A stretch of 64,000 bases of DNA, taken from Croceicoccus naphthovorans (GTDB lineage: Bacteria > Pseudomonadota > Alphaproteobacteria > Sphingomonadales > Sphingomonadaceae). The first letter of the stretch is position 1. Every line of letters starts with the position of its first letter. The notes below the pieces were generated by a model. That model ran no database searches and was not told where the DNA came from. It worked only from the letters and a program-made list of their open reading frames with translations. The DNA lies in contig NZ_CP011770.1 of the NCBI RefSeq assembly GCF_001028705.1, positions 2,297,501 through 2,361,500 on the forward strand, read 5' to 3'. Of this stretch, positions 19,488 through 27,797 are shown piece after piece. The position numbers and the translations under genes were made by a program.

Positions 19488-20273
19488 TTACTGAGCGGTC
19501 CAGCCGCCATCACAAGAAATATTGGTGCCGGTAATGTTTGCCGCCACATCCCGGCACAAAAATACCGCCAGTGCACCCAGATCTTCGGGCTGGCTGAATT
19601 TCTTGGTCGGTTCGCGTTCCAACATCACCTCGTTGATGACCTGCTCCCGCGTCATGTTCCGCGCCTTCATCGTGTCTGGGATCTGATTCTCTACCAGCGG
19701 CGTCCAGACATAGCCGGGAGAAATGCAATTGGCGGTGATGTTTTCCTGCGCCAGTTCCAGCGCAATCGTCTTGGTCAGGCCTGCCAGCGCATGCTTGGCC
19801 GAAACATAGGCGGCCTTATACGGCGAAGCGGTCAGCGAATGGGCGCTGGCGGTCATGATGATCCGGCCCCAGCCCTTTTCCTTCATCTTCGGCACGGCAA
19901 GGCGGCAGGTATGGAAACTGCTCGACAGGTTCAGCGCGATGATCTTGTCCCACTTTTCGGGCGGAAAATCCTCGATCGGGGCAACGTGCTGCATCCCGGC
20001 ATTGTTGATCAGGATGTCGACCGCGCCGAACTTGTCGAACGCGCCTTGCATCAGTTCCTCGCACCCCTGCGCGGTGGTCAGGTCGGTGTTGATGTAGATC
20101 GCCTCCGCGCCGCTCTTGGCGGCAAGACCCGCCCGCTCCTTCTCGATCTCGTCCGCGTCGCCGAACCCGTTGATGACGACGTTCGCCCCTTCGGCGGCCA
20201 GCGCCTGCGCATAGGCGAGCCCGATACCCGAAGTGGAACCGGTGATGAGAGCAGTCTTGCCTTTGAGGAACAT
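19488..20273 (-). CDS. bdhA: 3-hydroxybutyrate dehydrogenase
   Basis: SDR of 261 residues interconverting 3-hydroxybutyrate and acetoacetate with NAD, used in polyhydroxybutyrate turnover. It has TGSTSGIG near residue 11, ILINNAGMQHVAPIEDFP near residue 85, ITAS with the catalytic Ser region, and YVSAKHALAGLTKT. The features that mark this SDR subgroup are AGMQHV, the Gln-containing substrate region and the C-terminal insert PTKKFSQPEDLG. ATG 20273; only 59 bp separate it from the divergent metallopeptidase. Confidence 0.92.
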   Translation of the reverse strand: MFLKGKTALITGSTSGIGLAYAQALAAEGANVVINGFGDADEIEKERAGLAAKSGAEAIYINTDLTTAQGCEELMQGAFDKFGAVDILINNAGMQHVAPIEDFPPEKWDKIIALNLSSSFHTCRLAVPKMKEKGWGRIIMTASAHSLTASPYKAAYVSAKHALAGLTKTIALELAQENITANCISPGYVWTPLVENQIPDTMKARNMTREQVINEVMLEREPTKKFSQPEDLGALAVFLCRDVAANITGTNISCDGGWTAQ

Positions 20274-20332
20274 TTGGTTCTCCTTGCCAGTTGGAGAGTG
20301 GGCCCTGATGCCCGGTATATGGAGGGCAAACG

Positions 20333-21190
20333 GTGCGGCTCAACGATTTTTCCAAGAATATTCGCGTGCGGGACCAGCGCGGCATGGGCGGAGGCGGTCT
20401 TGGGGGCGGGGGCAAGCTGGGCTGCGGAGCGATCGTGATCGCCGCAATTGGCGCGATCTTCTTCGGAATCGACCCGATGACGACCCTGGGCGTGGTCGAT
20501 CAGGTACAGCAACAACAAGGCGGCAGTCCGCAGGCGAGCGGGCGCTCGGTCGAGGAATCGTGCACCGTCAACGACTATAGCCGCGAGACGTGCTCGGCCC
20601 TCTCCTCGCTCGACGAGACATGGGCACCGCTGTTTGCGCAGGCGAATATCGAATTTCAGCAGCCAACGCTCAACTTCTACGACGGGCGCGGCCAGTCGGG
20701 TTGCGGCGCGGCGCAGAGCGCGATGGGGCCGTTCTATTGCCCGACCGATCAGGGCATCTACATCGACACCAGCTTTTACGACCAGCTTGACCGGCAGCTT
20801 GGCGCGGGCGGCGACTTTGCGCGCGCCTATGTGATCGGCCACGAATACGGGCACCACATCCAGACGCTGACCGGCACGTCGCGCTGGGTGCGCCAGATGC
20901 AGCAACAGAACCCGCAGGCTGCAAACCAGCTTCAGGTCCGCATGGAGCTTCAGGCCGACTGCTACGCCGGGGTCTGGGCCGCGAAGAACCCGCAACTGAT
21001 CGAACCGGGCGATATCGAGGAAGGGTTGCAGGCCGCCAGCGCCATCGGCGACGACGCGCTGACCAAGGGCCGCGTTTCGCCCGACAACTTCACCCACGGC
21101 ACCAGCCAGCAACGAATGCAGTGGCTGCAAAAAGGGCTGCGCACCGGGGATGAGGACCAGTGCGATACCTTCGCGGACATTCGCAGGTAA
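20333..21190 (+). CDS. Neutral zinc metallopeptidase, YpfJ family
   Basis: 285 residues. The N-terminal region is arginine- and glycine-rich (MGGGGLGGGGKLGCG), followed by one transmembrane helix (residues ~30-50). The catalytic domain has IGHEYGHHIQTL (HExxH near residue 178) and the third ligand region MELQADCYAGVWA. The family (COG2321, E. coli YpfJ) is predicted to be membrane-anchored with the active site outside the cytoplasm; the substrate is unknown. The start is GTG 20333, chosen because GGAGGG sits 7 nt upstream. Confidence 0.88.
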   Translation: MRLNDFSKNIRVRDQRGMGGGGLGGGGKLGCGAIVIAAIGAIFFGIDPMTTLGVVDQVQQQQGGSPQASGRSVEESCTVNDYSRETCSALSSLDETWAPLFAQANIEFQQPTLNFYDGRGQSGCGAAQSAMGPFYCPTDQGIYIDTSFYDQLDRQLGAGGDFARAYVIGHEYGHHIQTLTGTSRWVRQMQQQNPQAANQLQVRMELQADCYAGVWAAKNPQLIEPGDIEEGLQAASAIGDDALTKGRVSPDNFTHGTSQQRMQWLQKGLRTGDEDQCDTFADIRR

Positions 21191-21285
21191 TCGAAGCCGG
21201 TTCGCGGCAATTTTGACGATTTGCTAACCAGTTTCGTGAGACTTCATGGCGCCCGGCAATCCGCCGGACCCATGGAGGTTTTCCG

Positions 21286-21468
21286 GTGAAATTCGTCCAA
21301 CTCCAATCGCGCGGCGGCAACTACCTCGTCGTCGCCAGCAACGTCGCCTACCTGCGCATGGCAGAGAACGGCCAGACCACCGTCGGGATCATCGGCGGGG
21401 GTCAGTTGCTGGTCGTCGGGTCGATGCAGGAAGTGGCGGAGCAACTGCTTGCGGGAGTGGCGGGGTAG
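21286..21468 (+). CDS. Small beta-rich protein, 60 aa
   Basis: Sixty residues beginning MKFVQLQSRGGNYLVVASN and ending VAEQLLAGVAG. It has alternating hydrophobic strands and two glycine turns (AENGQTTVGIIGGGQ). GTG start at 21286 with GGAGG 7 nt upstream. The strand pattern and length resemble small FlbD-like or ribosomal-accessory proteins, but no family signature is certain. It sits alone between the YpfJ-like gene and the low-GC gene. Confidence 0.65.
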   Translation: MKFVQLQSRGGNYLVVASNVAYLRMAENGQTTVGIIGGGQLLVVGSMQEVAEQLLAGVAG

Positions 21469-21544
21469 GTAAAGCGTAATGGCAGCTTACGACCCGATTA
21501 CAGACGTTGCACATTTCTAGCCGAGGCTACATTCTGGCGCTCTC

Positions 21545-22231
21545 ATGTGGGCTTATTACGAAAAGTGGGCAACCCGACCGCGGTGGCTAAAGCGCCTTAC
21601 CTTTTTTGTAGCCATACCTGCTTGGATCGGTGGTGCCGTCCTGTTCGTCTCAGGCTCGCTCTTTAGCCATCAGACTTTGGGATTGCTCCTGTTTGCAGCA
21701 TTTGCCTTCGTAGCAGTCATGGGGGTGATTAACTCTCTCGGTGTCAACCGGTCCGACCAGTTTAGTTGGTTCTCTGCAGCAATTGCCCTTTGCATCGTTG
21801 GCATTCCAATCGGGTTCCTTGCCCTACACAAGCCTACACCTGCACCGCAGAATGCCACGGTATACGGATGTTATGTCGGTGACTTGGCTCCACCCATTCT
21901 GTTGGACGAAGGCGGGATGCACATACTGCAGCCGGAATTTCCAACAATTCCTTTTCATCTCGAACGGCATAAGACGGGCATCGTACTGACCGCAGATGCG
22001 CCTATTCAAGCAAGAGCTGCAGACGGTCGCTATGTCTATTCTTTCTATGAACCCGGCATTGGGACCTTCCTCAACTTCTTCCAAGAAGTGAACGGTCGAC
22101 GCTACGGCGTCTACGATGTGGACGATCTTTCAGGCTTCTCCATGCTGCCACGAACGTTGGTATCGGGAGAAGCACCTTTCATTGAATACGCGAAAGCGTC
22201 CAGCGAGACTTGCCTTTCCATTAGCGGCTAG
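21545..22231 (+). CDS. Hypothetical membrane protein with a C-terminal soluble domain, atypical base composition
   Basis: 228 residues with three N-terminal transmembrane helices (residues ~17-38, ~45-65, ~75-95). A non-cytoplasmic or cytosolic domain follows (YGCYVGDLAPPILLDEGG, FYEPGIGTFLNFFQE). Base composition and codon use are visibly more AT-rich (many TTT, TTC and GTT runs) than in neighbours, suggesting recent acquisition. No domain is recognised. It ends 30 bp before a strong hairpin at 22262-22294. Confidence 0.75.
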   Translation: MWAYYEKWATRPRWLKRLTFFVAIPAWIGGAVLFVSGSLFSHQTLGLLLFAAFAFVAVMGVINSLGVNRSDQFSWFSAAIALCIVGIPIGFLALHKPTPAPQNATVYGCYVGDLAPPILLDEGGMHILQPEFPTIPFHLERHKTGIVLTADAPIQARAADGRYVYSFYEPGIGTFLNFFQEVNGRRYGVYDVDDLSGFSMLPRTLVSGEAPFIEYAKASSETCLSISG

Positions 22232-22261
22232 CGTCCGCTTTCCACCCCATTCCAGACGAAA

Positions 22262-22294
22262 AGGGGCCGCGACCCACCCCGGATCGCGGCCCCT
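22262..22294. terminator. Bidirectional terminator between convergent genes
   Basis: A perfect 11-bp inverted repeat, AGGGGCCGCGA (22262-22272) and TCGCGGCCCCT (22284-22294), sits between the rightward 228-aa gene and the leftward creD. The flanks carry only short A and T runs, so termination strength is uncertain, but the position between convergent genes fits. Confidence 0.7.
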
Positions 22295-22311
22295 CTCAAC
22301 ATCAAGCCATG

Positions 22312-23721
22312 TCAGCCTTCGAATTCAGCCGTTCGGCCCAGTCCCTGCCAGTCGACGTTGCGCGTCGCGTACATCACGCCGGCCAGCGCGAAGAACAGCA
22401 GGATCGAACCGATCAGCAGGCTCCACGCCTCTAGGCTGAGCAGCACGAAGAGCAGCGCGTAGAGGCCGACCAGCAGCGCGCCGACGAACTTCGCCCGGCC
22501 CCAGCTTTTCAGCACCGCGGCGCTATAGGCCGTGACCAGCCCGATGATCGCCACGCTGGCCACGGCATAGGCGGCGGCGAAGCCGATCACCTCGCTGAAC
22601 GCCAGCAGCAACACGAAGAACAGCACAAGTCCCGCCCCGGTCAGCAGGTATTCCGGCCCGGCAACGCTCGCGCCCGCGACGATGTCAAACATCAGGAAGG
22701 CAAGGAAGGTAAAGCCGATGATGAGGAAGCCGTATTTCACCGACCGGTCGATGCGGCTGTAAAGGTCCACCGGCTCCACCATCGCGACGCTGGCCGCCAT
22801 GCTGGGGCCGCCCATGCCGGAGCGCTCGACCATCGCCGGTTCGACATAGGCGCGCGGGCCGGTGGCGATGAACGGCGCGGTATAGTCCTCGGTCGTCACC
22901 AGCCCCTGCCCCAATGCAAGGTCGGGGACGGAAAACTCGGCCGAAAAGCCATCGTCGCCGATCTCGCTCTCGCTGGGCAGGAAGCTGCCCGAAAAGCTGG
23001 GATGCGGCCATGCGGACTTCACGTGCCACTTGGTATCGCCGCCGCGCGGGATCAGGCTCAGTGTTTCGCTACCGCGCAATTCATAGGACCAGTCGATCGA
23101 AAGCGGCGTGGCGGCATCCCACGCGATCGGCGCGAAAAAGCCAGAGCGGCCCGTCGATTCCAGCCCGCCACCGGGACGCGCAGCCAAGGCTTCGCCATTG
23201 GCCACGACCTTGCTCGCGCTCTGCATCCCGCGCGGGTCGGATACGCCGAAGTGCAATTCCGCGCGGTCCAGCATCAGGCTGTCGGCATCGATATCCAGCC
23301 GCTTCAGGTCTTCCTCGGGCATCACGAACTGCGCCTCGCCCGAAAGCTGGGCGCGGTAGATCACCGATTCATAGATCGACTTCTGCCGCCGTTCGGGGTC
23401 GAGACTGGTCGACACCTGCTGGCTGAGCGGCGAAATGAACAGTTCGCGGGTGACGCGGCGGACCTTGTCGACCCGCTTGTTGTCGACCACCTCGGTCTCG
23501 GTCACGTTAACCGCATAGGGCACGACCAGCACCGGCCCGGTCACCACCTGCGCCCCGCCCCAGCCCTGCGTTATCGTCGCGCGGGCGGTGTTCGACTGCT
23601 CCTGCCGGTCCCAGACCAGCGCATAGACCATGAACAGCGGCACCGCGAGTGCAGCGGCAACCAGAACGGCGAACAAGAGCTTGATTCCCGGCGATCTTTG
23701 CCGCCGGTATTCGGTATCCAT
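22312..23721 (-). CDS. creD: CreD-family inner-membrane protein
   Basis: 469 residues with an N-terminal transmembrane helix (residues ~13-35), a large extracytoplasmic domain (residues ~40-330), and about four to five helices at the C terminus. The family is known from the CreBC regulon, where it contributes to cell-envelope integrity and appears in beta-lactam responses of some Gram-negatives. ATG 23721 has GGGGAG 7 nt upstream; the TTG at 23736 is less likely. It lies 79 bp downstream of the BlaR1-like gene on the same strand, so it may be part of the blaI-M56-creD cluster. No CreB box was seen. Confidence 0.87.
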   Translation of the reverse strand: MDTEYRRQRSPGIKLLFAVLVAAALAVPLFMVYALVWDRQEQSNTARATITQGWGGAQVVTGPVLVVPYAVNVTETEVVDNKRVDKVRRVTRELFISPLSQQVSTSLDPERRQKSIYESVIYRAQLSGEAQFVMPEEDLKRLDIDADSLMLDRAELHFGVSDPRGMQSASKVVANGEALAARPGGGLESTGRSGFFAPIAWDAATPLSIDWSYELRGSETLSLIPRGGDTKWHVKSAWPHPSFSGSFLPSESEIGDDGFSAEFSVPDLALGQGLVTTEDYTAPFIATGPRAYVEPAMVERSGMGGPSMAASVAMVEPVDLYSRIDRSVKYGFLIIGFTFLAFLMFDIVAGASVAGPEYLLTGAGLVLFFVLLLAFSEVIGFAAAYAVASVAIIGLVTAYSAAVLKSWGRAKFVGALLVGLYALLFVLLSLEAWSLLIGSILLFFALAGVMYATRNVDWQGLGRTAEFEG

Positions 23722-23800
23722 GTTGATTCTCCCCAACGTATCGACGCGACGAACCGTGCTTCTTTGTCGATGAATGGAGAGTTAATCTAAAGCGTAGACC

Positions 23801-25474
23801 TCAACCTTTACTGCGTTCGGCTCGGGCTTTCGCGATCTCGGCATCGATATCCGCCAGCGCCTCGGCTTTTTCGGCGGCGCTCAGGTTCGACGATGCCAAG
23901 CCTTCGCGAACGTGAGTCAGCGTGTTGATGATCATGTCATGCGGCACGCCTGTGCAGATGTGATTGGTGTTGCCCTCTATCCTGCTTTTGCCTTTGCCGA
24001 CTTCGCAAGTGCTGTCGATCACCATCTTGCGCTCCATCCGCTTGCCGGTTTTGTCGTCGGTGCGGGTCATGCGGATGACCTGCACTTTGCCATCCTTAGA
24101 TGTGGTGTGCTCGATTTCCGGCACCGGCGGAACCGGAGGTGCCGGCGGCACGGGGGCCACGCCGGGGACCGGAGGAACCGGCGGCACGGGGGCTTCGGGG
24201 GCGTGGACATAACGGCGCGTGATGCGGTGGGCGCGGTGCTCGGCCTCGGCACCGGCGCGCTCTGCATCGGCCTCGGCGCGCTCGATCTCGGCCTCCATGC
24301 GGGCCATGTCCGCCTCGAACGCCGCCTCGTCGAATTCGCTCTGCTCTTCGCTGCTTTCCCAAGTCATCTCGCCGTTCTCGTCCTCACGCGTGAAGACATA
24401 CTTCTTCACCACCTTGGGCGCTTCGGCTGCGGACGATGCGGGCACGTCGGTCGTGCCGACCGTGCTATCATCCTCGGCATAGGAAACTTTCGCTGTTATC
24501 GGCAGAGCGACCAGCGCGGCGGCGCCGATCAGCAACAGGCCGGTGCGGTGGCGACGGGTCGTCGTATTCATGCCGAGGCTCCTGAGTCGGTGGACGATGG
24601 CTTTTTCGCCAAAGACAGGTCCGATCTCTCGGAAACCGGCCATGGGCGCGGCGAGTGCGAGATTTTGCTGACGGCTGCAGGCGGCGATAACTTCGCCGTA
24701 CCGCGCACGGTCTTCCCCGGCGCGACCGGCCATCACGCGGGCGTCGCAGGCGGCTTCCTGATCGCGGCGCATCGCGCGCCATCCGGCCCATGCCACGGGG
24801 TTGAACCAATGGAGGGCCAGCAGGGGCTGAGCCGCAAGGTTGGCGACAAGGTCGTGGCCGCGATGATGCGCAATCTCATGCGCGATGGCGAGGTCTCGGG
24901 CGGTAATGTCCTCGCTGGCCATAAAGGCGGCCGGCAGGGCGATGACCCGGCGGCGGACGCCGAAGGCAACGGGGGCGGAAACGGCCGGGGTTTCGACCAA
25001 CTGGATCGAGCCGAATTGGCCGACCGGGCGCGCTCCGTCCATCAGGTGCCGCGTCATCGCGCGATAACAGGCGATCCGCCAGCCGAGGAACAGCACCGCC
25101 CCAACCAGCCAGACCGCGATCCCGGCATCGACCAGCAGGTCGGTCAGCAGTGCAAAAGCGGCAGGTTCGGGCGTGGTCACGGGCACAGCGGCAACCGGCA
25201 TGTCGAACACGACCGGACCGGCCGCGACCGGCGCGGCTGTCTCTGCGGGCCGCATCCAAGCGGGCAGGACCACCGGCGGCAGCACGAACCGCGCCAGCGG
25301 CAAAAGCCATAGCGCATAGGCCGCACGCGCGCCGAACACTTGCGCCACTGGACGGCGGATCAGCAGCACCAGCGCCATCAGCAACCCGGTCCACAACAAC
25401 GTGTCGGTCGCCCAGTTCACGATCGTTTCCATACCAGTCCCCAACATGAGCCCCGTCCCAAAGCCCTCCATCAT
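23801..25474 (-). CDS. M56-family BlaR1-like zinc metalloprotease (antirepressor), unusual C-terminal domain
   Basis: 557 residues. About four membrane helices lie in the first 140 residues and around residue 310. The cytoplasmic gluzincin site HEIAHH is at residues 199-204, with the third ligand Glu near 240 (RRDQEAACDA). After the last helix come an acidic coiled-coil (ADMARMEAEIERAEADAERA), a proline-rich linker (PVPPVPPVPGVAPVPP) and a C-terminal domain (NHICTGVPHDM). No penicillin-binding transpeptidase domain is present, unlike BlaR1/MecR1. ATG at 25474 overlaps the blaI stop (ATGA). The sensed signal is unknown. Confidence 0.88.
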   Translation of the reverse strand: MMEGFGTGLMLGTGMETIVNWATDTLLWTGLLMALVLLIRRPVAQVFGARAAYALWLLPLARFVLPPVVLPAWMRPAETAAPVAAGPVVFDMPVAAVPVTTPEPAAFALLTDLLVDAGIAVWLVGAVLFLGWRIACYRAMTRHLMDGARPVGQFGSIQLVETPAVSAPVAFGVRRRVIALPAAFMASEDITARDLAIAHEIAHHRGHDLVANLAAQPLLALHWFNPVAWAGWRAMRRDQEAACDARVMAGRAGEDRARYGEVIAACSRQQNLALAAPMAGFREIGPVFGEKAIVHRLRSLGMNTTTRRHRTGLLLIGAAALVALPITAKVSYAEDDSTVGTTDVPASSAAEAPKVVKKYVFTREDENGEMTWESSEEQSEFDEAAFEADMARMEAEIERAEADAERAGAEAEHRAHRITRRYVHAPEAPVPPVPPVPGVAPVPPAPPVPPVPEIEHTTSKDGKVQVIRMTRTDDKTGKRMERKMVIDSTCEVGKGKSRIEGNTNHICTGVPHDMIINTLTHVREGLASSNLSAAEKAEALADIDAEIAKARAERSKG

Positions 25475-25869
25475 CGTCCCGCATCCTTTTTCAGGCCCTT
25501 GAGCAGAACCTCAATCTCCGCGATGTCCTTCGCGCTCAGCGCCTCGGCCTCGGCCAGATGCGCGACCAACGACGCGGCGCGGCCGCCGAACAGCCGTTCG
25601 ACCAACCGCTTCGATTCACGGCCCACGAAATCCGCCCGCTCGATCCGCGCGGTGTAGAGAAAGCGCCGCCCCTCCGGCTGCGCGGCCAACGCATCCTTGG
25701 CGACCAGGCGCGAGAGCAGCGTCTTGACCGTCGCAAGGCTCCAGTCCCGCTCCTCACCCACGGCCTTGGCCACGTCAGCCGCGCCGATGGGGCGACCGGC
25801 GGACCACACCGCCTCCATCACCGCCTGCTCGGCGTCGGAAATGCGTTCGGGCTGGCTGGCGTTGGACAC
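25471..25869 (-). CDS. blaI: BlaI/MecI/CopY-family transcriptional repressor
   Basis: 132 residues. The winged helix at the N terminus (ISDAEQAVMEAVWSAGRPI, TVKTLLSRLVAKDAL) is followed by the C-terminal dimerisation helices. The family represses its own operon and is inactivated by cleavage by the linked M56 protease. Start GTG 25869. The upstream region has two TTAC-type dyads (25900-25911 and 25922-25933) that fit BlaI operators, supporting autoregulation. Confidence 0.92.
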   Translation of the reverse strand: MSNASQPERISDAEQAVMEAVWSAGRPIGAADVAKAVGEERDWSLATVKTLLSRLVAKDALAAQPEGRRFLYTARIERADFVGRESKRLVERLFGGRAASLVAHLAEAEALSAKDIAEIEVLLKGLKKDAGR

Positions 25870-25899
25870 TGGTTGGACTCGTGCTTCGATGAATGACGA

Positions 25900-25911
25900 T
25901 TACAGATGTAA
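25900..25911. promoter_or_regulatory. BlaI-type operator 1 (TTACAGATGTAA)
   Basis: TTACA-GA-TGTAA is a perfect dyad with the TACA-NN-TGTA core of BlaI/MecI operators. It is about 30 bp upstream of the blaI start. It shares the flanking ACGATTAC with the second site, whose centre is 22 bp away (about two helical turns). It is the stronger of the two. Confidence 0.75.
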
Positions 25912-25921
25912 GCGATAACGA

Positions 25922-25933
25922 TTACGAATGTAA
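25922..25933. promoter_or_regulatory. BlaI-type operator 2 (TTACGAATGTAA)
   Basis: Same dyad with one mismatch (TACG-AA-TGTA core). It lies between operator 1 and the divergent FMN dehydrogenase gene, so binding here could affect both directions. Whether the divergent gene is regulated is inference. Confidence 0.6.
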
Positions 25934-26017
25934 ATGGTGCGGCCCGCAGCCAGCCTCGGCATTCGACCAACGACATACTTGTGCCGACGAACTGCACGCG
26001 TCAGGATAGCGGGCAGG

Positions 26018-27169
26018 ATGCGCCTGAAAGACTGTCACAACATCGCCGACATGCGGCTTTTGGCGAAACAGCGCCTGCCGTGGCCGGTGTTCGATTATAT
26101 CGACGGCGCTGCGGATGACGAGCTTACCAAGGGCCGCAACACGGCCGCCTATGACGAGGTCGACCTTGTGCCCAACGTGTTGGCGGGCGTGGCGGACATC
26201 GACCCGTCTTGCACGATCATGGGCCGCAAGAGCGCACTGCCGCTCGTCCTCTCGCCCACCGCGCTGCAACGCGTGTTCCATCACGAAGGCGAACGCGCCG
26301 TGGCCCGCGCGGCGGAAAAGTTCGGGCTGTGGTTTGGCATTTCCAGCCTTGCCACCGTTTCCATCGAGGAAATCGCCGCGCTGGTTTCCACGCCCAAGCT
26401 GTTCCAGCTCTATGTCCACAAGGACAAGGGGTTGAACGCCAGCATGATCGAACGGTGCAAGGCGGCGAAGTTCGACGCCATCGCGCTGACCGTCGACACC
26501 ATCGTTTCCGGCAAGCGCGAACGGTGCCAACGGTCGGGCTTTACCACCCCGCCGCGCTTTTCGGCATCCTCGCTGTTCAGCTACGCCACCCACCCGCGCT
26601 GGGGACTGGACTATGTGTTCCGCCAGAAATTTGCGCTGCCAAACCTCGACACGCATGTCTCCGAAGGGACCGGCAAGGCGGTGTCCATCGCCGAGTATTT
26701 CAACACGATGCTCGACGTTTCGATGAACTGGGATACGGCGGCAAAGATCCGGCAGGACTGGGGCGGCACTTTCGCGCTGAAAGGCGTGATGAGCGTGGCC
26801 GACGCCCGCCGCGCCGTAGAGATCGGGGCTGACGCGATCTGGATTTCGAACCACGGCGGCAGGCAGTTGGACGGCAGCCGCGCGCCCTTCGATCAGGTGG
26901 CGGAAATCGTCGATGCGGTGGGCGGAGAGATCGAGGTGATCTGCGACGGCGGTGTCCGACGTGGAACGCATGTCCTTAAAGCGCTGTGCGAGGGCGCAAC
27001 GGCGGCTTCGGGCGGACGGCTCTATCTATACGCCTTGGCCGCTGCGGGGCAGCCCGGGGTGGAACGCGCGCTGACGCTGATGCAGGACGAGATCGAACGC
27101 GGCATGCGCCTGATGGGAGTGACGCACGTGGACCAGCTGGATCGGTCGCGGCTGCGGTATCGGCGCTAA
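26018..27169 (+). CDS. FMN-dependent alpha-hydroxyacid dehydrogenase (LldD-like)
   Basis: 383-residue TIM barrel of the glycolate oxidase / L-lactate dehydrogenase family. Motifs are VFDYIDGAADDE near the N terminus and the FMN region LPLVLSPTALQRVFHHEGE. The active-site stretch is ISNHGGRQLDGSRAPFDQ with the catalytic His, followed by VICDGGVRRGTHVLKAL. ATG 26018 is chosen because it matches the family start and avoids covering the operators. It could oxidise L-lactate or another 2-hydroxyacid; specificity cannot be read. It is divergent from blaI. Confidence 0.88.
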   Translation: MRLKDCHNIADMRLLAKQRLPWPVFDYIDGAADDELTKGRNTAAYDEVDLVPNVLAGVADIDPSCTIMGRKSALPLVLSPTALQRVFHHEGERAVARAAEKFGLWFGISSLATVSIEEIAALVSTPKLFQLYVHKDKGLNASMIERCKAAKFDAIALTVDTIVSGKRERCQRSGFTTPPRFSASSLFSYATHPRWGLDYVFRQKFALPNLDTHVSEGTGKAVSIAEYFNTMLDVSMNWDTAAKIRQDWGGTFALKGVMSVADARRAVEIGADAIWISNHGGRQLDGSRAPFDQVAEIVDAVGGEIEVICDGGVRRGTHVLKALCEGATAASGGRLYLYALAAAGQPGVERALTLMQDEIERGMRLMGVTHVDQLDRSRLRYRR

Positions 27170-27177
27170 GTCGCGGG

Positions 27178-27696
27178 TCAGGCTTGGGCTTGTCGCACGC
27201 GGCTTTCGATCTGGCCGCACAGGACTGTAAAATCGTTGCCATGCGGAAAGACGTGTTCGGATAGCTGGATCGTCTTGCCCGATTTCGCCTTCACCGTGAT
27301 CGCATCGCCATGCATGATGCGGAACCGCTTTATGCCCACGATCTCGTCCCAGCGCAGCGCACGGTCGCTTACCATGCCGCGCCCCGCGACGACCAGCCGG
27401 CTCTTTTCCAAACGCACATGCGGGGTGCCGCCGCGCACAAGGCCAAGCAGGATGAAAAATCCTGCACCGAGGGCGACAACCGCGCCGGCAACGAAGCCGA
27501 TGCGCCATGCGATGACCGGAATATTCCAACCGGTGTCATAGCCCTTCACGACGACCTCGGTCGCAACGTTGGTCGCTGCGCCATAGAGGAACATGAATCC
27601 GATCCCGAAGCAGACCAGAATAACGACGATCACCTGATACAGCGGCTGTTCCATGTTGAGCCGCAGCGATCCGTCCGGGCGATGTTCGAATGGCAT
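27178..27696 (-). CDS. Hypothetical membrane protein with a PH-like C-terminal domain
   Basis: 172 residues. Two helices (residues ~18-40 and ~62-85) are followed by a small domain of strands with LVVAGRGMVSDRALRWDEIVG and KSGKTIQLSEHVF. The pattern fits bacterial PH-like / YcxB-type domains but the call is weak. It is convergent with the FMN dehydrogenase (8 bp apart). Confidence 0.65.
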   Translation of the reverse strand: MPFEHRPDGSLRLNMEQPLYQVIVVILVCFGIGFMFLYGAATNVATEVVVKGYDTGWNIPVIAWRIGFVAGAVVALGAGFFILLGLVRGGTPHVRLEKSRLVVAGRGMVSDRALRWDEIVGIKRFRIMHGDAITVKAKSGKTIQLSEHVFPHGNDFTVLCGQIESRVRQAQA

Positions 27697-27797
27697 CGAC
27701 GATTTCCCCCCTAAGGCGGCCCACGCACCGCCAGCACCGTTCTACGGATAAACCAGGCCGCCTTCCATCGCGTTAAGACCTTGGGCGCGTGTGCCGA

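Noticed and set aside
23722..23800. CreB-box upstream of creD
   Set aside because: No TTCAC-N6-TTCAC pair is found in the 79 bp before creD.
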